DNA of 64,000 bases, taken from CAMDHY01 sp046156265 (GTDB lineage Bacteria > Pseudomonadota > Alphaproteobacteria > Rhizobiales > Segnochrobactraceae). The stretch covers positions 62,001-126,000 of the forward strand of contig NZ_JAWDIR010000001.1 of NCBI RefSeq assembly GCF_046156265.1. The letters run 5' to 3'. The position numbers and the translations under genes were made by a program. Position 1 is the stretch's first letter. Each line of letters begins with the position of its first letter. Below are positions 41,497-48,835 of the stretch, piece after piece. The notes under the pieces are model-generated. The model did no database searches. It worked only from the letters and a program-made list of their open reading frames with translations, and was not told the DNA's origin.

Positions 41497-42836
41497 TGCG
41501 CAGACTTTCCCTCGTCGGCGTCGGTGTCCTGATCGGCATCGGCACAGCGGTCATCGCGACCGAGCCTCGCCTGCTCGGCCCCATGAGCGCCAACGCTGCC
41601 GTCAACGACATCTACCGGCAGCTCAACCTGTTCGGTGACGTCTTCGAGCGCATCCGCGCCGACTATGTCGAATCGCCCGACGACGCCAAGCTCATCGAGT
41701 CGGCGATCAACGGCATGCTGACCTCGCTCGATCCGCACTCGAGCTACCTTCCGCCGAAGGACTTCCGCGACATGCAGGTGCAGACCCGCGGCGAGTTCGG
41801 CGGGCTCGGCATCGAGGTCACCATGGAGGACGGCCTGGTCAAGGTCGTCACCCCCATCGACGACACCCCGGCCCAGAAGGCCGGCGTGATGACGAACGAC
41901 TTCATCACCCACATCGACGGCGAGCAGGTGCAGGGCCTGACCCTGAACGAGGCCGTCGAGAAGATGCGCGGCCCGGTCAACACCGAGATCAAGCTGACGA
42001 TCCGCCGCGAAGGCGCGGAGGAACCGGTGGAGATGACGCTCAACCGCGCCGTCATCCGGATCAAGTCGGTGCGCTCGCGCGTCGAGGGCGACGTCGGCTA
42101 CGTCCGCATCTCGCAGTTCAACGAGCAGACCTTCGAGGGCCTGAAGGCGGCCGTCGAGGAGATCGAGAAGGAGGTCCCGGCCGACAAGCTGAAGGGCTTC
42201 GTCATCGACCTGCGCAACAATCCGGGTGGCCTGCTCGACCAGGCGATCTCCGTCTCCGACGCCTTCCTCGACCGCGGCGAGATCGTCTCGACCCGCGGCC
42301 GCCAGGCCGACGAGACGCAGCGCTTCAACGCCCGCGACGGCGACCTCACCGACGGCAAGCCGGTGATCATCCTCGTCAACGGCGGCTCCGCCTCCGCCTC
42401 CGAGATCGTCGCCGGCGCGCTGCAGGACCACCGTCGCGCGACGGTGCTGGGCACCCGCTCGTTCGGCAAGGGATCGGTGCAGACGATCATCCCGCTCGGC
42501 GCCAACGGCGCGATCCGGCTCACCACCGCGCGCTACTACACGCCGGCCGGCCGCTCGATCCAGGCGAAGGGCATCGATCCCGACATCGAGATCCTGCAGG
42601 ACCTGCCGGAAGAGCTGAAGGGCAAGGCCGAGACCAAGGGCGAGGCGTCGCTGCGCGGCCACCTCGAGTCCCAGGACGGCCAGGAAGGCGGCGGTTCGCA
42701 GGCCTATGTGCCGCCGGACGCCAAGGACGACAAGCAGCTGAACTACGCACTCGACCTCCTGCGCGGCATCCAGATCAACCAGGCCTTCCCGCCGAGCGCC
42801 GACAAGGCAGCGGCCGAGGTGGTGGTGCCGAACTGA
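41493..42836 (+). CDS. ctpA: Carboxy-terminal processing protease CtpA (S41)
   Basis: 447 residues from ATG 41493, overlapping the envC-like stop. Signal/anchor (LVGVGVLIGIGTAVIA), PDZ domain (about 85-170, TRGEFGGLGIEV), and the S41 catalytic domain with the Ser in NGGSASASEIVAGAL and the Lys in GTRSFGKGSVQ. RYYTPAGRSIQAKGI is a further family motif. Periplasmic protease trimming or degrading tail-tagged proteins, often cell-wall enzymes, which fits the EnvC neighbour. Last gene of the conserved block; the lower-GC islet follows 39 bp later. Confidence 0.95.
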   Translation: MMRRLSLVGVGVLIGIGTAVIATEPRLLGPMSANAAVNDIYRQLNLFGDVFERIRADYVESPDDAKLIESAINGMLTSLDPHSSYLPPKDFRDMQVQTRGEFGGLGIEVTMEDGLVKVVTPIDDTPAQKAGVMTNDFITHIDGEQVQGLTLNEAVEKMRGPVNTEIKLTIRREGAEEPVEMTLNRAVIRIKSVRSRVEGDVGYVRISQFNEQTFEGLKAAVEEIEKEVPADKLKGFVIDLRNNPGGLLDQAISVSDAFLDRGEIVSTRGRQADETQRFNARDGDLTDGKPVIILVNGGSASASEIVAGALQDHRRATVLGTRSFGKGSVQTIIPLGANGAIRLTTARYYTPAGRSIQAKGIDPDIEILQDLPEELKGKAETKGEASLRGHLESQDGQEGGGSQAYVPPDAKDDKQLNYALDLLRGIQINQAFPPSADKAAAEVVVPN

Positions 42837-42875
42837 GGCGGCGTAAGCTGCGGATAATCAGAAGGTCGCTTCGCA

Positions 42876-43187
42876 ATGACCGACCCCGACGCTGATACAA
42901 ATCAAGCTCGCGGCACCCCCGGTGCCGCGAGCCCAGTCGCGGTTAGAACCCTCTATTTCAACGGATTCGACTTGGGCGCGACGTTATCGGACGTCGGCGT
43001 CCTAACGTTGTTGAACGGGCAGCCGCAGGTCCGACTGTCGATGTCGTTCACGACTGCAAAGACACTCTGTGCAGAGTTGTCGGCGTTGATATCTGAGTTC
43101 GAGAGCGTAACTAATCATTCCATAATGACAATGTCCGAGGTTCGGGCGGGGTATGACCAGCTGCGGCGCGGAGAGGAAAAGAAGTGA
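42876..43187 (+). CDS. Small protein of unknown function, islet gene 1
   Basis: 103 residues from ATG 42876, with AGAAGG about 9 bp upstream. Core YFNGFDLGATLSDVGVLTLL followed by MSFTTAKTLCAELSALISEF and a helical C-terminus. The beta-strand-then-helix pattern slightly recalls DUF3467 proteins; I am not sure. Base composition is visibly lower in GC than the flanking ctpA and rppH genes. It overlaps islet gene 2 by 4 bp (GTGA). Confidence 0.65.
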   Translation: MTDPDADTNQARGTPGAASPVAVRTLYFNGFDLGATLSDVGVLTLLNGQPQVRLSMSFTTAKTLCAELSALISEFESVTNHSIMTMSEVRAGYDQLRRGEEKK

Positions 43188-43816
43188 CGGCAATTGGGCT
43201 ACGGAATTCGAAGCCGGAGATGTCGTCGACATTCGCCTTTGAGCCGTATGTCTTGGCAATTACTGGATTTCTTAGGCTGCCCACCGGTTGGCACTACGGC
43301 AGGGGTATCGCCGCTTTGCCAGAGGTCGCCTGGACTGCGCTGGAGGTCGCAGGCCTCCTGCGCGACGCCGGTGCAACTTCTATTGAAGCATTCCCCGACG
43401 AGAGCGGCGGCATTTTGGTCTCTGGCTACAATACTGCTGACTGCGTTGATGTTTTTTGCAACCCTGGTGGGTATGTATCACTGCAGCATACGCGTGGTGA
43501 CGCTGATGTGGCAGACGTTTCCTACCTGCAGCTCGCAGAATTGGGAGACTATCTAGGGGGTTTGCCGTGGAGAAGGAAGAGGTCGTTAGACTCATCCATC
43601 CACTTCATTTCAGTGCAGAATTCGGAAGATTTAAGAGTCTCGCCTTCAAGAACTCAACGGGAGGCGGCATCTCAGTCATCGACCCGGAATGCGCAGAGCT
43701 TGCAAGCGGGAACATTTGCAGCCACATCCGAAAGCATTATGAACCGAGAATTTCTGGGGATCCGGCGATCTTCTGGAGAGTTAAGTCGTCATCCCTCCCT
43801 CCGGGATGCAGCTTGA
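43184..43816 (+). CDS. Protein of unknown function, islet gene 2 (3' end doubtful)
   Basis: 210 residues from GTG 43184 as read. The first 128 (LPTGWHYGRGIAALPEV, ATSIEAFPDESGGILVSGY, YLQLAELGDYLGG) look like a real protein. The remaining 80 are Ser/Arg-rich and lie over islet gene 3 in another frame, so they are probably an artefact of a missing base in the GGGGG run at 43556-43560. One added base would fuse this gene to gene 3. Family not recognised. Confidence 0.5.
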   Translation: MTAIGLRNSKPEMSSTFAFEPYVLAITGFLRLPTGWHYGRGIAALPEVAWTALEVAGLLRDAGATSIEAFPDESGGILVSGYNTADCVDVFCNPGGYVSLQHTRGDADVADVSYLQLAELGDYLGGLPWRRKRSLDSSIHFISVQNSEDLRVSPSRTQREAASQSSTRNAQSLQAGTFAATSESIMNREFLGIRRSSGELSRHPSLRDAA

Positions 43817-43971
43817 CCCCTGACCCATCCGATGGTGACCCTTGCCACTTCAACCTTTTTGGCATCTCGGACAAGCAATGCAAGACCCTGCTATCATCGA
43901 CAGAATTGGGTAGTTTCGAGACATGCAGGAATGGAGCGTCGAGGCCGTTACGGATTGAAGATCTGAGATAG
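43567..43971 (+). CDS. Protein of unknown function, islet gene 3 (possibly the C-terminal half of gene 2)
   Basis: 134 residues from GTG 43567, with a G-run 7 bp upstream that could serve as ribosome binding site. LIHPLHFSAEFGRFKSLAFK, ISVIDPECAELASGNICSHI and FWRVKSSSLPPGCSL look like genuine protein. Seven or so Cys in 134 residues is high for a cytoplasmic protein. Family not recognised. Its independence from gene 2 depends on whether the frameshift is real. Confidence 0.55.
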   Translation: MEKEEVVRLIHPLHFSAEFGRFKSLAFKNSTGGGISVIDPECAELASGNICSHIRKHYEPRISGDPAIFWRVKSSSLPPGCSLTPDPSDGDPCHFNLFGISDKQCKTLLSSTELGSFETCRNGASRPLRIEDLR

Positions 43972-43973
43972 TT

Positions 43974-43998
43974 GTGCTGGCGCTTGGCGCGTCAGCAC
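43974..43998 (+). terminator. Imperfect stem-loop ending the islet
   Basis: GTGCTGGCGC, loop TTG, GCGC-GT-CAGCAC, followed by CTTTCTCT. It begins 3 bp after the stop of islet gene 3 and is the only hairpin here followed by a partial T-tract. Confidence 0.6.
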
Positions 43999-44015
43999 CT
44001 TTCTCTATGCGATGC

Positions 44016-44624
44016 CTACTGCGTATCGAGGTCGCGGCAGGCCTGCAGGAACGACTGCGCGGTGCCCTTGATGCCCGGCAGCGGGCACTTCTTGTCGATG
44101 TCGCAATATTCCATGTAGGCCCAGTGGCTGATCTGCAGATCGTCCGAGCCGGTGGTCATCTGCATCTCCATCGTCCACGCCTTGTCGAACTTCTGCATGA
44201 AGCCGACGCCGGTGGTGCGCGAGCCGCCGCCGAGCGGCGTGAAGGAGACGTTGAGGGTGCCCTCCGGTGTGATCGAGCCGACCATGCGGGCGCACGTCGG
44301 GTCGCTGTCGGGCGTGACCGGCATCTGGTCGGACTTCGACCAGAACTGCACGCGCTGATAGCCCCAGATGTAGCCCTTCCAGTAGCGGTCGATCGAGTAG
44401 ACGGTCTGGTCGTAGACCTCGAGAACCTCGTTCGTGTCCGGGCTCGAGACGATGGCGGGGAAGCCGGCCGGCGGCACGTACCAGATCGTCCCCTCGGTCC
44501 ACTTCCACCGGCCGGGCTTCGGGTCCGCCGCTGCGGCCGGAGCTGCCGCCGCCAGCGCGGCCGCTGCGGCACCCGCCGCCAGCATCGCCCACATCCACGT
44601 CTTCTCAGTCCGCATCGCCGACAC
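44016..44624 (-). CDS. Secreted protein of unknown function
   Basis: 202 residues (ATG 44615 is a possible later start). A long Ala-rich signal peptide (about 10-35) ends AAAADP. The mature chain contains GRWKWTEGTIWYVPPAGFP, VYSIDRYWKGYIWGYQR, and four Cys (TCARMV, EYCDIDKKCPLPG, QACRDL) suggesting disulfides. Trp and Tyr are unusually frequent. I do not recognise the family. It diverges from rppH. Confidence 0.7.
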   Translation of the reverse strand: MSAMRTEKTWMWAMLAAGAAAAALAAAAPAAAADPKPGRWKWTEGTIWYVPPAGFPAIVSSPDTNEVLEVYDQTVYSIDRYWKGYIWGYQRVQFWSKSDQMPVTPDSDPTCARMVGSITPEGTLNVSFTPLGGGSRTTGVGFMQKFDKAWTMEMQMTTGSDDLQISHWAYMEYCDIDKKCPLPGIKGTAQSFLQACRDLDTQ

Positions 44625-44737
44625 TCCCCGCGCGACATCTGGCCGTCATTCTGCCGGCCGCACCGTTCTGCTAATGCTGCCTCTTCGGCCGCGCGATTGC
44701 TACGGCCCTTCCACCCCTCATCCTTCGCGAGGCTTGC

Positions 44738-45277
44738 GTGAAGCACGGCAAACCCGGCTCGACCACCGGCGACGACCCGCTCGCGGGCCTTCCCTACCGG
44801 CCCTGCGTCGGCATGATGATGCTGAATGCCGACAACCTCGTCTTCGTCGGCCGCCGACGCGGGGGGCAGGAGCACGTCGCGCCCGGCTTCGAGTGGCAGA
44901 TGCCGCAGGGCGGCGTCGATGCGGGCGAGGACCCGCGCGCCGCCGCCGCCCGCGAGCTTTGGGAGGAGACCGGCGTCAAGGCGGTGCGGCTTCTCGCCGA
45001 GGCGCCCGAGTGGCTGCCCTACGACCTGCCGCCGCCGATCGCCAAGGCCGCGTGGAAGGGGCGCTATCGCGGCCAGACGCAGAAGTGGTTCGCCTTCCGC
45101 TTCGAGGGCTGCGACGCCGACATCGACGTCCGCAATCCGCCCGACGGCCACAAGGAGGAGTTCCTCGAGTGGCGCTGGGTGTCGATGCGCCAGCTGCCGG
45201 AGCTCGTCATCCCGTTCAAGCGGCCGGTCTACGAGGAAGTGGTGCGCATCTTCGCGCCGCTGGTCGAGGGGCGGTAG
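44738..45277 (+). CDS. rppH: RNA pyrophosphohydrolase RppH (Nudix)
   Basis: 179 residues from GTG 44738. The Nudix box is complete: GGVDAGEDPRAAAARELWEE then TGV. LPYRPCVGMMMLN at the N-terminus and FEWQMPQGGVD are typical of the alphaproteobacterial type. It removes pyrophosphate from mRNA 5' ends and starts decay. In related genomes rppH lies close to ctpA; here the islet and a secreted-protein gene separate them. Confidence 0.94.
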   Translation: MKHGKPGSTTGDDPLAGLPYRPCVGMMMLNADNLVFVGRRRGGQEHVAPGFEWQMPQGGVDAGEDPRAAAARELWEETGVKAVRLLAEAPEWLPYDLPPPIAKAAWKGRYRGQTQKWFAFRFEGCDADIDVRNPPDGHKEEFLEWRWVSMRQLPELVIPFKRPVYEEVVRIFAPLVEGR

Positions 45278-45295
45278 AGTCTACGCCTTACTCAA

Positions 45296-45447
45296 CGTCA
45301 TCCCGGACAAGCGAGGCGCAGCCGAGCGCCGATCCGGACCCAGCGCAAGAGTGCGCGCCGGAGGCGCGACTTCAATGTCGCGCTACGCGCGACAACTCTT
45401 CCGCTGGGCCCCGGCTCGCTCCGCGTTGCTCCGCGTCCGGGGTGACG
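45296..45447. repeat. 152-bp imperfect inverted repeat element
   Basis: Ends CGTCATCCCGGAC (45296-45308) and GTCCGGGGTGACG (45435-45447) match 12 of 13 as inverted repeats. Inner segments pair as well (CCCAGCG near 45340 with CGCTGGG near 45402), and a central hairpin TGTCGCGC-TAC-GCGCGACA lies at 45376-45394. The whole unit can fold into one long hairpin. It looks like the dispersed non-coding repeats of alphaproteobacteria with CGTCATCCCGG ends and resembles a miniature transposable element. It separates rppH from the convergent rRNA/tRNA methyltransferase gene. Confidence 0.8.
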
Positions 45448-45482
45448 GCCGCGGGGGATGGCAAGTCATCGTCCCTCGCCCC

Positions 45483-46328
45483 CTAAAGCCGCAGCTTCCC
45501 ACGCCGCATCTCGTAGAGCGCCACGGCCGTCGAGACCGCGAGGTTAAGGCTGTCGGCCTTGCCGGCCATCGGGATCTTCACGAGGTGCGTGCAGGCGGCC
45601 GCCAGGCGCTCGGAGAGGCCGGACTGCTCGGTGCCCATGACGAGCATTCCTGGCTCCGCATAGGGCACCGTGCGGTAGTCCACGGCGCCGGCGAGGTGCG
45701 TGCCGACGACCGGTCCCCTGAAGCCCACCCGCCAGGCGAGGAAAGCGTCGAGGCTCGCCCGCGCTACCTTGATATTGAAGATCGAGCCCATGCTCGCCCG
45801 CACGGCTTCCAGGCCGAACGGGTCGGTGGTGTCGCCGACGAGGATGACGCCGGTGGCGCCGGCGGCGTCGGCGGTGCGCAGGATGGTGCCGAGGTTGCCG
45901 GGATCGCGGATGCCCTCGAGCACCACCCAGACGGTGGCATCCGCCGGGTCGAGCGTGGCGAGATCGGCGAGGCGCTGGACGAAGACGCCGACGACGGACT
46001 GCGGGTTGTCCCGCCGCGTCACCGATTCCATCACGGCGTTGTTGGCTTCCAGCACCAGCGCGCCGTGGGTGCGGGCGGTGGCGGCAACGCGGCCGGCGAC
46101 CGGGTGGCGCATCATGTCGGCGGCCACCACCAGCGTCTCGACCTTCCAGCCGGCATCGACGGCGTCGGCGACGAGCTTCAGGCCCTCGGCGAGGAAGAGG
46201 CCGGTCTCGGCGCGGCGCTTGCGCTGCGTCAGCGCGCGGATCTCCTTCACCGTCGGGTTGGAGACGCTGGTCACCGCCTTGACGAGGCCCGGCCGACCGG
46301 CCTCCCCCCACGAACTGTCGTCGGTCAT
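45483..46328 (-). CDS. TrmH-family (SpoU) RNA 2'-O-methyltransferase
   Basis: 281 residues from ATG 46328. N-terminal substrate-binding region with VSNPTVKEIRALTQRKRR and FLAEGLKLV, then the SPOUT domain: VLEGIRDPGNLGTILRTADA (motif 1), MLVMGTEQSGLSE (motif 2) and IPMAGKADSLNLAVSTAVAL (motif 3). The target, 23S rRNA or tRNA, cannot be fixed by motif. Its start overlaps the stop of the upstream SAM methyltransferase (ATGA), so the two are coupled. Confidence 0.93.
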   Translation of the reverse strand: MTDDSSWGEAGRPGLVKAVTSVSNPTVKEIRALTQRKRRAETGLFLAEGLKLVADAVDAGWKVETLVVAADMMRHPVAGRVAATARTHGALVLEANNAVMESVTRRDNPQSVVGVFVQRLADLATLDPADATVWVVLEGIRDPGNLGTILRTADAAGATGVILVGDTTDPFGLEAVRASMGSIFNIKVARASLDAFLAWRVGFRGPVVGTHLAGAVDYRTVPYAEPGMLVMGTEQSGLSERLAAACTHLVKIPMAGKADSLNLAVSTAVALYEMRRGKLRL

Positions 46329-47248
46329 GCGGCGCTCCATCGCGAGAACAGCGAGGTCGGCAGCAGGCGGTCGCTGCCCTCCTCGGCGAGCGCGAGTTCG
46401 CCCGTCTCGAAGCGGCCGCCGAGATCGCCGAGCTCCTGCTGGACGAGCCGGTCGATCGCGAGGTGCGAGGCGCGGATGGCGTAGACGGTGGTGACGACGG
46501 CGAGCGGCTCGGGCGTCAGCAACTGGCGGACGAGCGACAGCATCTCCGGCAGGTGCTCGAACAGCTGCCACACCTCGCCGGCCGGTCCGCGGCCGAAGCG
46601 CGGCGGATCGAGCACCACGGCGTCGTAGCGGCTGCCGCGGCGCACCTCACGGGCGGCGTACTTCATCGCATCGTCGATGATCCAGCGGATCGGCAGGCCG
46701 CCCATGCCGGAGAGCGCCTGGTTCTCGCGCGCCCAGGCGACGGATTTCTTCGAGGCGTCGACGTGCGTCACTTCCGCACCGGCATCGGCGGCGAGCAGCG
46801 AGGCGAGGCCGGTGTAGCCGAACAGGTTGAGCAGCCGGATCGGCCGGCCGGCGCCGCGGATCGCCAGCGCCATGTCGTCCCAATGGCTGCGCTGCTCGGG
46901 GAAGATGCCGAGATGGCGGAAGCTCGTGAAGCGGCAGAGGAAGCGGGCGGAGCCGTAGCCGAGCTCCCACGCCTCCGGCAGCGGCCGCGCCATCCGCCAG
47001 CGGCCGGCGCCCTCCTCGTCCGTCGAGCCCGTGAAGACGGCATCGGCCGCGTCCCAGCGCGCGAGCGGCAACCGCGGCCGCCACATCGCCTGCTCCTCCG
47101 GCCGCACGACGGTGACGCGGCCGTAGCGCTCGAGCTTCGCGCCATTGCCGGAATCGAGCAGCGCATAGTCGTTCCAACCCGCCGCGACGAGCACGGTCGA
47201 GGAGCGGGTTGTGGTGCCGGCGGCGGGGGGCGGAGCGATCTCTGTCAC
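46325..47248 (-). CDS. Class I SAM-dependent methyltransferase, RlmI-like
   Basis: 307 residues from GTG 47248 (the open frame runs further upstream but with non-protein-like sequence). N-terminal beta region (VLVAAGWNDYALLDSGNG), then the Rossmann core: LLNLFGYTGLASLLAADAGA (motif I), VTHVDASKKSVAWARENQ, and the catalytic-type motif AVVLDPPRFGRGPAG. It resembles the RlmI/RlmK group of rRNA cytosine methyltransferases. Coupled to the TrmH-family gene by a 4-bp overlap. Divergent from coxG. Confidence 0.88.
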   Translation of the reverse strand: MTEIAPPPAAGTTTRSSTVLVAAGWNDYALLDSGNGAKLERYGRVTVVRPEEQAMWRPRLPLARWDAADAVFTGSTDEEGAGRWRMARPLPEAWELGYGSARFLCRFTSFRHLGIFPEQRSHWDDMALAIRGAGRPIRLLNLFGYTGLASLLAADAGAEVTHVDASKKSVAWARENQALSGMGGLPIRWIIDDAMKYAAREVRRGSRYDAVVLDPPRFGRGPAGEVWQLFEHLPEMLSLVRQLLTPEPLAVVTTVYAIRASHLAIDRLVQQELGDLGGRFETGELALAEEGSDRLLPTSLFSRWSAA

Positions 47249-47501
47249 GGGCGGGGAGTTTAAGGACCAGGCTGGGCCGCGGGTCAACGTGTCACGTGCG
47301 GGGGCGCGCGACGGGCACGGCGGCGGGGCCATCCGCCACGTGCAACAGTCGTGGCATCCCGCCGCTCCTTTCCGCTGTTGCCGAGAACCGTTCCAAGGGG
47401 CAAGCTGCCGCCGACAGTCTCGGACCACCTGCGGGTTGGTGCACGGGGCGACGCCTCCCGCCGCAAGGGCGGCCGGGCGAGTCGACGGGAGCGAGCTTTC
47501 G

Positions 47502-48239
47502 ATGGAGATGACCGGCGAGTACCGGATCGCAGCCCCGCGCGAACGCGTGTGGGCCGCCCTCAACGACCCGGAGGTGCTGAAGGCCTGCATTCCCGGCTGC
47601 GAATCGCTGGAGAAGACATCCGACAACGAGATGACGGCGGCGGTCACCGCCAAGGTCGGCCCCGTGAAGGCGAAGTTCACCGGCGCGGTGACGCTCCTGA
47701 ACATCCGCCCGCCCGAGGGCTACACGATCTCCGGCGAGGGCAAGGGCGGCGTCGCCGGCTTCGCCAAGGGCGGCGCCGACGTGGCGCTCACCGAGGACGG
47801 GCCCGACGCCACCATCCTGAAGTACGCCGCCAAGGCGCAGGTCGGCGGCAAGCTCGCCCAGCTCGGCGCGCGGCTGATCGATTCCACCGCCAAGAAGATG
47901 GCCGACGACTTCTTCGGCGCCTTCGCCGCCAAGGTCGCCGCCTCCTCGGCCGCCACGGACGGCATGGCCGACGCGACGGCCCCCGCCAGCGCGGCGCTGT
48001 CGGAAGAAGATGCGGAGATGATCACCGCCGAGTCGCGCTCGTCGATCGCGCCGACCGACGCGCCGATCATCGGTGCGCCCGGCGCGGCCCACGGTGTCAT
48101 CCTCGAGGCGGAACACGCCGTGGAAGACGCCGAGCAGAAGATGGAGGTCGCCGCCGGCAAGGGGGTGCTGGGCGGCCCGGTGGTCTGGGGACTGATCGCG
48201 CTCGCCGTGGTGATCGCGCTGCTGTGGGCCTTCAACTGA
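47502..48239 (+). CDS. coxG: CO dehydrogenase subunit G (CoxG-like, SRPBCC fold)
   Basis: 245 residues from ATG 47502, with GGGAGCGAG about 7 bp upstream. SRPBCC domain (about 1-150: MTGEYRIAAPRERVWAALND, PEVLKACIPGCESLEK, GEGKGGVAGFAKGGADV), then a linker and a C-terminal transmembrane helix (VVWGLIALAVVIALLWAF). CoxG is thought to anchor CO dehydrogenase to the inner membrane and link it to quinones. First gene of the coxGSLM run, 67 bp before coxS. Confidence 0.9.
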   Translation: MEMTGEYRIAAPRERVWAALNDPEVLKACIPGCESLEKTSDNEMTAAVTAKVGPVKAKFTGAVTLLNIRPPEGYTISGEGKGGVAGFAKGGADVALTEDGPDATILKYAAKAQVGGKLAQLGARLIDSTAKKMADDFFGAFAAKVAASSAATDGMADATAPASAALSEEDAEMITAESRSSIAPTDAPIIGAPGAAHGVILEAEHAVEDAEQKMEVAAGKGVLGGPVVWGLIALAVVIALLWAFN

Positions 48240-48306
48240 TCGAGTTTTTGGAACGAGCGACGGCGCTCTCGGTGCCGCCAGCCCAACAATCGAGGGAGAG
48301 ACGCGA

Positions 48307-48798
48307 ATGACGGCGGTTTCTTTGACCGTGAACGGACGGGCGGCGAAAGCCGACGTCGAGGACCGTACCCTGCTGGTGGCGCTGCTGCGCGACACGCTCG
48401 GCCTCACCGGTACCCACGTCGGCTGCGACACGTCGCAGTGCGGCGCCTGCGTGGTTCATATCGACGGCGTCGCCGTGAAGTCGTGCACCATCCTCGCCGT
48501 GCAGGCGAACGGCGCGACGGTGACGACCATCGAGGGCCTGGCGAAGGGCGACGAGCTGCACCCGGTACAGGCGGCGTTCCGCGAGCATCACGGCCTGCAG
48601 TGCGGCTTCTGCACCCCCGGCATGATCATGACGGCGGTGGACATGATCAATCGCCACGGCGGCAAGGCTCTCGACGAGAAGACCATCCGCCACGAGCTCG
48701 AGGGCAACATCTGCCGCTGCACGGGCTACCACAACATCGTCAAGGCGATCGAGGCGGCTTCCGCCGAGATGGCCGGCATGGCGCAGGCCGCAGAATAA
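48307..48798 (+). CDS. coxS: CO dehydrogenase-type small subunit, two [2Fe-2S] clusters
   Basis: 163 residues. N-terminal plant-type ferredoxin cluster: GCDTSQCGACVVHIDG plus the Cys in VKSCTI. C-terminal helical cluster domain: QCGFCTPGMIM and GNICRCTGYHNIV. Electrons pass from the molybdenum centre of the large subunit to FAD in the medium subunit. The order here is coxS-coxL-coxM. Confidence 0.95.
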   Translation: MTAVSLTVNGRAAKADVEDRTLLVALLRDTLGLTGTHVGCDTSQCGACVVHIDGVAVKSCTILAVQANGATVTTIEGLAKGDELHPVQAAFREHHGLQCGFCTPGMIMTAVDMINRHGGKALDEKTIRHELEGNICRCTGYHNIVKAIEAASAEMAGMAQAAE

Positions 48799-48835
48799 GC
48801 GTCGCGTCGTCGAGGAAACCGTTGGAGGAACCCAG

